Shown: positions 12,363-23,200 of the stretch, piece by piece
Numbering within the stretch: position 1 is the first letter of the stretch
How the letters are laid out: the number at the start of each line of letters is the position of its first letter
Assembly (NCBI RefSeq): GCF_000485595.1
Contig: NW_014577241.1
Coordinates: forward strand, 87,342-126,523
Source: Priapulus caudatus
Lineage: Eukaryota > Priapulida > Priapulimorpha > Priapulimorphida > Priapulidae
Direction: 5' to 3'
DNA length: 39,182 bases
The notes under the pieces: model-generated
Databases searched by the model: none
Seen by the model: the letters and a program-made list of their open reading frames with translations, nothing else
Told to the model about the DNA's origin: nothing
Made by a program: the position numbers and the translations under genes

Positions 12363-12667
12363 TATAGTTTCATTCTTCGATATATATATATGCTAGTACT
12401 TATGTTAATTATACTATGTAATAATCAATCAAGTAATCATATCAATGGCTTACCTGATAGTTATAGTGGTGGCAATAATCACAATATACCTTTTACTTGC
12501 TCGGGTACGCTCCCACGGTATCGCTTGCCACAGGGGCGTGTCTAGTCACAGATTATAGTTATACACATACGAAATCTCTGAAACCTCTTGAGTCCGTGTC
12601 ACGTATCACCGCGAGCGTATAAGTTATACGCGTAGTATGCCTACTTTTCTCACCGACCGCAACACAG

Positions 12668-12699
<32 letters not shown>

Positions 12700-13599
12700 C
12701 ACACACAGACACGAAGTTATCTCGGCATAAAACTACACACGTAAATACGAAGACGGATCCGCAGTGAGCGAGACCGCTGGAGAGTTAGTTCGTTAGGTAT
12801 ATACACCGCAATGACTTGACAGCAGAGAGAACGCACACGCTCGTATCGGCGCGAAGTCCGTAGTGGTCGCTCTCGCTCTCGCACCAGCTGCTGCTACACG
12901 CAGACGATAACTAGCGCTTAGCGGCAACAGGTTCCGCTGAACGAACAACCGTCAGAAAAAGATCAGACGCCGCGCGCCATCTAGCGGCCGAAATCGTTAC
13001 TAAAACCCGTCGGCGTACGCGAAAGCCTGCCGTTATATAGAAGAAGAATTTATATAGCAGGGCGTATAAAGTTTTCGGCTCGGAGAATGGCATGCTATGA
13101 CAAGGTGTTAGTCAATACGTTTGCCGTGGTGACTAATGCATTACTAATGTTTACGTTGCCCGAGAGCAGCTACTTATGCCCACGCCCCCACATCGTACAA
13201 TTGATCCGTAGAATGGCCAAGCGGTAGCGTATAATACCTGCAGCACAATTACATGTGCATTATACGCACACGCAACACACTGCAAATAATTAACGCAACA
13301 ATTAAACACACAATAGCAGAAATACGTACAAAGTGCGCGGACGTGCGTGTGCCGATTCTAGGAACAACGCCCCCGCTTTATCGGGCCTCGGGTAGACGCG
13401 TAGGTCTTTATTCTCCTATTATGTCTTTGATAAACAATACTTGCCCACTTTTCTATGTATTCACCACTTAAACGGGATTTTTCACGGCGTCCCGGTAAAG
13501 AGGGGAAGGTACATGCAAAGTCCTCTTCCTATTTCTTAAGTGAGGTCGACTGATGAAGTATTATCAGATAAATCTATGCTAGAATAAGCTAAGGGACCC
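11718..13599. other. Gene-free interval with GT and AT microsatellites
   Basis: Contains a GT/GCGT microsatellite at about 12270-12364 and an (AT)n run at about 12666-12694. A TGACCTTC/GAAGGTCA inverted pair at about 12108-12131 resembles nuclear-receptor half-sites. No gene recognised. Confidence 0.6.
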
Positions 13600-15702
13600 G
13601 CTGCATATACCAGTAAGTACACAATTTGGCTACGTTAGTGTACATCAAGCTATATTATATTATGCAGTTTTCTTTAGTCGGTACTACACGCCTGAAACGG
13701 TGCTCGCGCATGCGCAATATCTCCCGAGAAGAATCATATTTTGCAATGATTATGCATTTAAAATGAAGAGGAGTCATCCTAGCATGGATTTATATGACAA
13801 AATTCTATCAGTAGACATCCCATAATAAATAGGGAGAAGACCTTGCATGTAAGGTGACCATTGCATATACCAGCCAATACATACATGGCTACGTTAGTGT
13901 GTTGACGCATACGTAATATCTTACCAGAGGAGTTATATTTTGTGATGAATATGCATTTAATATGGTTAGGGGGTATCTCAGCATAGATTTTTGTAATTAA
14001 TTGTTATCAGTAAACCTGTGTTTATAATTAGGAGAGCGCCCTAGCCTGTAGGGGGCAAAACTGCTACTTCACCCCCTCCCGTATTTACCATTGTCTCCCC
14101 TGTCCCTTGCTCAGCCTAATTCTTTTTCTACCGTCCCTCAGCTATCTTCCCTGCCGATTTTCCTCAGTCTCTTACCCCTCTCTCCCACAGCAAGCTATAT
14201 TATGCAGTTTTCTTCAGTCGGTACTACACGCCTGAAACGGTGCTCGCGCATGCGCAATATCTCCCGAGAAGAATCATATTTTGCAAGGATTATGCATATA
14301 AAATGAAGAGGAGTTATTCTAGCATGGATTTATATAATAACATTCTATCAGTAGACATCCCATAATAAATAGGGAGAAGATCTTACATGTAATGTGACCA
14401 CTGCATATACCAGCCAATACATATCTGGATACGTTAGTGTGTTGACGCATGCGCAATATCTTACCAGAGGAGTTATATTTTGTGATGAATATGCATTTAA
14501 TATGGTTAGGGGGTATCTCAGCATAGATTTTTGTAATTAATTGATATCAGTAAATCTGTGTTTAAAGCTAGGAGAGCGCCCTAGCCTGTAGGGGACAAAA
14601 CTGCTACTTCACCCCCTCCCGTATTTACCATTGTCTCCCCTGTCCCTTGCTCAGCCTAATTCTTGTGCTACCGCCCCTCAGCTATCTTTCCTGCCGCTTT
14701 TCCTCAGTCTCTTACCCCTCGCTCCCACAGCACGCTATATTATGCAGTTTTGTTTAGTCGGTACTACACGCCTGAAACGGTGCTCGCGCATGCGCAATAT
14801 CTCCCGAGAAGAATAATATTTTGCAAGGATTATGCATTTAAAATGAAGAGGAGTTATCCTAGCATGGATTTATATAATAACATTCTATCAGTAGACATCC
14901 CATAATCAATAGGGAGAAGACCTTACATGTAATGTGACCACTGCATATACCAGCCAATACATATCTGGCTACGTTAGTGTGTTGACGCATGCGCAATATC
15001 TTACCAGAGGAGTTATATTTTGTGATGAATATGCATTTAATATGGTTCAGGGGTATTTCAGCATAGATTTTTGTAATTAATTGATATCAGTAAACCTGTG
15101 TTTATAATTAGGAGAGCGCCCTAGCCTGTAGATTGCAAAACTGCTACTTCACCCCCTACTGTATTTCCCATTGTCTGCCCTGTCCCTTGCTCAGCCTAAT
15201 TCTTCTTCTACCGCCCCTCAGCTATCTTCCCTGCCGCTTTTCTTCAGTCTCTTACCCCTCTCTCCCACAGCAAGCTATATTATGCAGTTTTCTTTAGTCG
15301 GTATTACACTACTGAAACGGTGCTCGCGCATGCGCAATATCTCCCGAGAATAATTATATTTTGCAATTATTATGCAATTAAAATGAAGAGGAGTCATCCT
15401 AGCATGGATTTATATGACAAAATTCTATCATTAGACATCCCATAATAAATAGGGAGAAGACCTTACATGTAATGTGACCACTGCATATACCAGCCAATAC
15501 ATATCTGGCTACGTTAGTGTGTTGACGCATGCGTAATATCTTACCAGATGAGTTATATTTTGTGATGAATATGCATTTAATATGGTTAGGGGGTATCTCA
15601 GCATAGATTTTTGTAATTAATTGCTATCAGTAAACCTGTGTTTATAATTAGGAGAGCGCCCTAGCCTGTAGTGGGCAAAACTGCTACTTCACCCCTCCCG
15701 TC
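13600..15702. repeat. 540-bp tandem satellite, about 3.8 copies
   Basis: The block GTACTACACGCCTGAAACGG recurs at 13681, 14221 and 14761, with a diverged form at 15301: a period of exactly 540 bp. Copies differ by scattered substitutions. Within each unit, the half starting GCGCATGCGCAATATCTCCC and the half starting ACGCATGCGCAATATCTTAC are clearly related, so the unit is an ancient dimer. The first copy lacks the TTGACGC half, and the array ends in a CT-rich run near 15703. Small Ser/Pro/Leu frames inside repeat with the unit and are not genes. Confidence 0.95.
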
Positions 15703-15932
15703 CTTCCTCTCTTTCTCTCTCTCACTCATGCATCCCTGTGTTATCATGGGATTTAAATCCGTTATGTGTGCCACATAACAAGGTGGTAGAGTTAGAGATC
15801 ACTATCTAAGGCTCCGGGGGAAAGTTATCACCCTGCTCAAGCCCCACCCTAAGTGCTGAAGACTATGATTGTAACCGTGTATATAAGCCGTTGCTCCCCA
15901 CAGCGTCTTTCCACCAACACCACCACCCGGAC

Positions 15933-16175
15933 GCGAATTTTTTTTCCCCACTTGAGTTCCGGACCAAAGCCAATCAGCGCACTCCATTGACTCGACTTCC
16001 TCGAAGCAACAATGTAAAATGAATACCACCTATACCTAAACCGAACCCTAAACCTAACCCTAACCCGAACCCTAACACTGACTGTAACTATAATCCAACC
16101 ATATATATGCGAACCATATATTACAAAACACTATCTATGGTGGGCCCGGAACTCAAGTGGGAAAAAAAATTTCGC
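15933..16175. mobile_element. 243-bp TIR element enclosing telomere-like repeats
   Basis: Ends are GCGAATTTTTTTTCCCCACT at left and the inverse of GCGAAATTTTTTTTCCCACT at right; the match extends through TTGAGTTCCGG. A perfect 9-bp direct repeat CACCCGGAC lies at 15924-15932 and 16176-16184, a target-site duplication. CCTAAC/CCGAAC hexamers occupy about 16036-16078. A 9-bp duplication is known for Mutator-type and some other cut-and-paste families; the superfamily is not established here. Confidence 0.85.
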
Positions 16176-16439
16176 CACCCGGACCACCACACAGGAGTAA
16201 GGGATCTACCCATACCATCACGGCATGGATCCAAGCACCTTGCCCTCCCACAGGTAAATTGATCTGGCCACATTAGTCAATGCAAAGATATAGAATAGGG
16301 AGAATATTTGTTAATTGAATCAATGACGTAGCGAGAGAGATCCTACATCTTTGTATATAGTGACCATATGTGTCGGCATGGGAACGGCGCTCGCGTCGCT
16401 TGTCGCCGTTGCCAACCAAGATAACCCACGCCCTCCCTC

Positions 16440-16459
16440 GTTCTTCTCTCTCTCGCGCG

Positions 16460-16511
<52 letters not shown>

Positions 16512-16729
16512 CTCTCTCATCTCGCTCTCTTGCGCTCCTTGTAAGTCTCGCCCTTCTATTCTATCTATCTATTCGCTATCTTTCTCTGTCTCAACCTCTC
16601 CCCTTCTCTCTCCTTCTCTTCCTATCAGGTCGTCCGTTCGTGTGTCTGCCTTTCTATAGGGAGGGGGGGGGCTATCTGTGTCCGGTTGATGTCTGCCTGC
16701 TTGCCCCTCTCTGTTTCTCTTGCTTGTGG

Positions 16730-16774
<45 letters not shown>

Positions 16775-16882
16775 TCTCTCCTCTCCCCTTCTCTCTCTTC
16801 TCTCTCTCTCTCTCTCTCCTTCCTCTCCCTCTCTCCCCCTTTCTCCCTTTCGGTCTCTTGCTCTTTCTTTCTTTCTTTCTCT
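16440..16882. repeat. CT-rich microsatellite in two blocks
   Basis: Interrupted (CT)n at about 16440-16530 and 16735-16880, separated by a non-repetitive segment with a poly-G run near 16661-16670. It lies about 270 bp upstream of the DD3-3-like gene. A Ser/Leu frame of 229 codons across it is an artefact. Confidence 0.9.
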
Positions 16883-17151
16883 CTCTTATTGATTTACCCT
16901 AATAAATTAATTATCGATATTGTTCCTTCGTCGGTATGTCCCGAAATTAATTCGCTTGTACTGTTTTTAAACAATATTCCCACGAGATGGCGCTGTAGTC
17001 GTATTGTTGATAACACGTACGGGCGTGTACACCTGGGTGCACCTGATTATAATATGTGACTCATACAGCTCAACGACATCACTAACGTTGACCTGAAATA
17101 GCCATACATAGTTCCGTGTTCATGTAGATTTGATGTGTAACTCGTGTGAGA

Positions 17152-17231
17152 ATGAGGAGGCTTTTTACAGACGCTATCTTTCACTGCATTGTAGCTGTTG
17201 TTGCTGCTGATGTCTATTTTCACAACCCTAG
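17152..17231 (+). CDS. DD3-3-like exon 1 (signal peptide)
   Basis: ATG opens a short hydrophobic leader ending AVVAA, then DVYFHNPR. The donor is CCTAG|GTATGT, phase 2. Start chosen because it gives a signal peptide directly before the conserved DVYFHNPR. Confidence 0.8.
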
Positions 17232-20200
17232 GTATGTCATTGCATGCAAATTGCGAACAAAGTCTAGAGACTAGACTCTCGACTAGTAGTATGTACTACT
17301 ACTAGTAGTACTACAAAGTACAAATTACAGTACAGGATCGGGTTGCGGTGACAATTTCCTATATTGTATTCATACATCTAATCTATTATTAGATTAATAT
17401 GTTACGCTGGCTGCAGGCCAAGTCTCTCTGATACAATATTTTGCTGTAGGCCTACACTACTAGGGCGCAAATCCACTTTAGGCACCTTAGGTATTACGAA
17501 GTGATGCACAGATTTCTGTGTATCATCAACTGATGCACAGACTTTCCGTATATCATTAAGGAATGATGCAAAAACCCTAACCCTAACCCTAAGTCATAAA
17601 GTATAATCTTAGGTATCACGAAGTGTGTTAAGGTTAGGGTTAGGGTTACTGGACAGGGTTTGGGTTACTGGTTAGGGTTAGGGTTAGGGTTTTTGCATCA
17701 TTCCTTGATATAGAGAAAGTCTGTGCATCAGTTGATGATACACAGAATCTGCTGCATCACTTCGTTGATTACCTACGGTGCCTAAAGTGGATTTGCACCC
17801 ACTACTAGTACTAGGCTACATGGGCCAAAAAGACGTCACGTAGTTTCATTTACGCATAAATTGCTGATGTATGCGAGAGTGTGCCGTAGGCGTAGTGTTG
17901 TTGTTATTGTTGTTGTTGTGCAGAGTGAGTAGGCCTACTCCGCCATCTCATTTGATTCTCTAGCCAACGGTTCGGGATATCAATACTGATAAATCCCATT
18001 AATACCCAGCGGGCTTACTTTTACTTTACTTTAAAGGGATAGTAGACTCTAGGATTTTTACTGCATACAACGTGCTACTACTGTATAACAAATCGTCTAT
18101 ACCACACGTATTTGTTACCAGATACCTAATTTAATTGTTATAATTAATTACACATCAACGCTACCGAAATTTGAACGGCGTCATGAAACCCGCGACCGTG
18201 CTGGCCACCTGAAAAAGTTGCCGTATTTGCATTTATTTTGCACGTTACAGACGAGGGCTAATCACAAAGGTGCATCTATATTCATACCTAAATTGCTATT
18301 TACCGAACGATGTTCATTTAGGACAAATTTATCCATAATATAACTGAACACTATTTGTCGTTTATAAGATATTACATCCTTTTGCCTTTAAATTAATAAA
18401 TAGAAAACACCCTCGGTCTGTACCTTGGCTGAAAAGTGGTTTTGCGCCAACTTATCAGATCATTGTGCTTTGAGGGCGCCACCGTTGTTGTAATCAAACT
18501 GTAGTCGTTACGTTTTAAAACATTTTTTATAATATTTCTAATGGTGATTGAACCATGAAAACTTTTTATGCTAGCGTAATTTTAACCTAATTAACTGAAA
18601 ATAACCCTAGAACCTAGAGTAAACGATTCCTTTAAGATTATTTTACGACGCAATTATATACACTGTACATATATACAATATACATCATCATAATCCTAAG
18701 CTAACCCCAATCCTAACCTTATCCTGTACAAGCCGTGTTGCTGAAGTAGGTTTGATCGACCACGCCTTGGTCCTTGTTGGTGAAATACATCGATCCAGAC
18801 ACTACGTTATTTATGGTACACGTTTAGTATTGTGATGATTTGCAGTATCACGATTGTCCTGATGTTGTAATGTTATCTTGTGGTTTTTTTCACAGAGGTA
18901 GTAACAATAGACTGGATGAGGCATCCAGAAATAGAGCTAATGCAAATCGGTAAGAGCAATCCGAATAATATTAATAATAATAATAATATAAGGGATGAAT
19001 GAAGGTTTATAATTTGGTTAATATATCAGTATAAGGTTGGCACAAAAATTTGATATACTGGAAAGCTAACGTTAAATTTTACGTCGACGTGATATTGCTT
19101 ATTATTGTTCGTCACATCATTCTCGGACACTGTCTCCTGTTTCATGCGCTGCTAGAACTCCTTGATGAAATCCATGTAAGTGACAAAATCAAAACCATGT
19201 GTGGAAATTATTAAATTGACTACGTCACGAATTTTCTACATGGTAAAATTTGTAAAAAAAAATTGCGATTTTTTTACATTAAAAGTAAGAACTAACGTTA
19301 CTAAATATATCCTCACACTCTCACTGATAAAAATGTTTTTACGTTGGTTAAATTTGCCAAAAATCTAGACGAATTTGGTTATTTCTGTTGTCTGGTTGTC
19401 TAACACTATTCCCCAGTACTGTTCAGATACTGGCGTCTCTCGGTTTTTTCACGCGCAAATTAGGGCATATAAAGAAGGTATATAAGCATGAAAAGTAAAC
19501 AGAAACACTAATTGTATTTTCATACATTTTATTTGTACAAATAACACACAAATATACTACTTGCTGGTGCTACAAATTCGTGACGTAATCACTTTAAGTA
19601 TTAATTTGACTCGCACTGCTCTCATTTCTCAGGCTGTATGATTCTCAGAACAACGACCGAGGTGGCTACAATGTAGGCAGCGTGTATTACTATGCCGGAT
19701 CTAAACTACATCTTGAATGGTACGTAGACTCATGAGCATTCTTCAGTCAGTGTTATAGTAGATTGTAGCACATGTTATCACAGCTAGGTAAGAAACGTGG
19801 ACATATAATACAAGCGCATTGTTAGGTTTTGTTGATAGCAATGTACCGTATGCTCACGTTTATATAAAATTATGGTAAAATCATTGATATTGAACTCTCT
19901 TTATTTTTAGGACCAATCAGCATTCTTGCAGTGATCCACATAACAACTGCGAGTTAGTGATACAGTACATGTGCCATGACTTCCTTAGAGACGGAACTAC
20001 TACAAAGTATGTACCAATTTTGACTGGCTGTGAACTTGCTTGACTATCTGCACGCTGTGTCTAATGTTGCTAGCTACAGTTAGGTTAGCTCTATACTTAA
20101 CAGTTAGGTTAGCTCTATACTTAACTGTTGCTAATGCTGATTGTCACATTTTGTTTCATACTTGAATGAATAACCAAGTCAAGAGTTTGAGTTCGCTTTG

Positions 20201-23200
20201 ATATCGATTAATATGTGTTCCGCTGTTACTGTGTCATCATCGTTGTGCATTGCGAAAGTCTATTTCAGGAATTCTATTTGAGCTTATCCTGCTGTCTCAC
20301 CCCTTGTGACGTGTTATAACATCCGACAGTCATCGTACATCCTGCCTCTGATCCTGGATTCCATACCTACAGCCCTGCATGTAGTTTATCGCGCATCCAG
20401 GAAATACGTGTGGTAGCCGCTAGGCTGGTGAAGTAGTAGTTTCCTGGTTCAGGTTAACTTTTGAGGTTAGGTTATGTCAGGGGTGAAGAATGACAAATTA
20501 TTTCATCATTTTATTTGTCATTATTAGCCCCTGATAATGTTGAGGCGTTGAGTGGATGAGCAAGCTATTTTACACCTAGCTCTGCCCCATGTATCACCTT
20601 CGCTACGGCTACAATAGCTACCAGTAGTGGCAGCAAAAGGGATATACTGATAGAGCTAAATTACACTTAGACACACGGCAGGGTTGCGATGACATATACT
20701 GTCGTAAGCGTTCGTCCGTCCAACAGGTCGGGGCTCATGAATGATGTTCTCTTGTTTTAGTACGATCCCGGAGAATCCGACGCAGTGCAGTGACTATGAT
20801 TGTAATCGCGACTTTCGCTACGGCATGCACGAGAGCTACGACCAGTTCCTCACCTGCAAGATGCGCAAACGCAACCGCCGCCTCTACACTGCTGACCAGG
20901 TACTGGTCGTCCGCGGTGCGAGCTCTACGGTTACTCGTCCGTACAACCCGCACGTGCGAGGAATCATCCGTGTTATAGTCCGTGTGTGTGCGTGCGTGCG
21001 TGCGTGTGTGTGCGTGCGTGCGTGCGTGCGTGTGCGTGTGTGTGCACAATCCACTATGTACATGCCAGGAATCTGTGTGTTTTACTGTACAGCCATAAAT
21101 GTAAATACCTGTGTGTACCTGTGTGTAGTGTATGCTAAGCCGTCCACACCTAGAAGCGAGCTTGTGTCTGTGGCGTGTTTACTTTGGAAATTTCACGGCT
21201 GTGGTAACCACGAGCAGTTACTGATGAAACACAGTTGTTGGCATGTTTTGATCAGCGATATTTATATTCCCAGGGGTGACTAATGACAGGATTCGATCAT
21301 CGTTCACCCCTGATAATCCTTACTCCCATGTTAAACTGTACGTTATAATTATCACAATACGAGTTTTGTTTTTTGCCCACCCCCAAAATACACAACTTCT
21401 ACTAAACTGCATGACTGTGTGTTGCAGAAATTAAAAAAGAATAGCGCTCAAGCAACCAGACAGAATCCAGGGGGCACCAGGAGAGGTTACGAGTGCGCCG
21501 AAGAGAGGGACTACTACCCATACTGGCACCCTACCTGGTGGAGAGTATGCAAACATATGTATTTCGATTCACAGAAATTTGAAACGACGTTAATATCGGG
21601 TTTTAATCGGCGACAGAATTCTAATGACGCTATACGTAATGTACATGCAACGTTTCTCAAAGCGAACAATTCAGTGCGTTTGACGCCGCATCTCACGTCT
21701 GACATATTGTTTGCTTCGCGTAGGACATAGTGGTGATGACGAACAACGCCAGCAGGTGTCCGTACTACCAGGCGGAGAGCGAGAACGTGAAACCTCGCTG
21801 GGCATGCGCCATCCCCCTCGACGTGCTCCAGATCGAGATGCACGGAAAGCACGGGATCATTCCCAACAATCAGGAAGGCTGCGAGGTCAGTGTCCCGCGA
21901 CGCGGTCTTCTCTCGCTTCCATCGATACGTCGAGTGACCGGTTGTTAGTCGTCGTGTGATCAGTTGCTGTAGCAAGTCTACATTTTCACACAGCAAGTGG
22001 TTCGTTAGTTGCATAATGAGTTTTTACACCCAATTAGCATTGTTGAAATGCGCTTGCTTGTTGTGGAAGTAATTGGTATGCTAAGTTTGTAACAGTTTTC
22101 TCCTGCACTGAATTAATGATATATGAGATAAACACTAATCGGTCTACACATAAAAAAAAAACTTGCATGTCAGAGTATCGTGGACATTTTTTCATCGCTC
22201 TTACTGACCCTTTAATGTTTTTGTCTATTTTACTGAAGTTGTTTTTTGACTAGTTGAAGCACGTATACTAATAACACTAATAACACTAATAACTTGCTGA
22301 CAGCCGAGACTGTCTTAGTACTTAAGAGGTTACTCTTATTCGCGGCAGAGACGTTGCTTGTCGTTCTGATATCTACTGTCGTTTTTCTCTCTCCAGAATT
22401 TCCGCTGGCCGGCTAACGACCCTAACGGCACGGTGGGAGTGTGGACGGAGTTTGCGTCGCACGGCCTGCCGCCGCCGGACTGCCGAGAGACAGAACACAC
22501 GCGCGACAATCACCTTGGCAACGGAGCGACGGGTTACCCGAACAGCTACGAGTGGACGGTGCCGGAGATGCTGCACGAACACTGCAGCTTCCGTATCAGG
22601 TCTGTCGCCACGGTTACCGCGCGGAGAACCAGGCTGTAGCCATAGAGCTAGCTGTCTGATAGAGCTAGCCTATTGTAGAACTATAGTTATCTGAGAGAGC
22701 AAGCATATTGTAGAGATAGCCCATAGAGCTAACTATGCTGTTAAACGAAAAGAGTTAGCTAGCGTATATAGAGCTAGCCAATGGAAAGCTAGCCTACAGA
22801 TCTAGGTTAGCTGGCATAGAGTGCTAGTCAATAGATCTAGGTTAGGCAGCACTGCTGATCTGGATGTCGGTTGAGTGTTTGACAACCTCGTGTGCGGCGT
22901 GTGCACTGTGTAGTGACATCGCTAACTACTGCATTAGTGAGGCTCTCAGTGTTGTACATGCTACACCTGTATGATAACGATCGCGTGTTCGCATGCAGGT
23001 ATAACATCTCGACGGGCGACTACGACTCGTGGAACACGAATGCGAGCATGAACACGCTAACGAAGAAGGCTCGCGTTAACGGCAATCAGTTCAGGACGAC
23101 CACCTGTCAGGTACGCACGGCTCGTTAACCTGTGTGTTCGGATGCTTGATGTTACCTGTCAGGTACGCACGGCTCGTTAGCCTGTGTTCTGATGCTCGGT

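Noticed and set aside
13213-13260. tRNA-like A box (TGGCCAAGCGGTAGCG)
   Set aside because: No B box or acceptor stem found downstream.
13600-15702. CRISPR-like array
   Set aside because: Units are 540 bp and contiguous with no short repeat-spacer pattern; the context is eukaryotic.
16370-17059. 229-codon Ser/Leu-rich plus-strand frame
   Set aside because: Covers two CT microsatellites; composition explains it.
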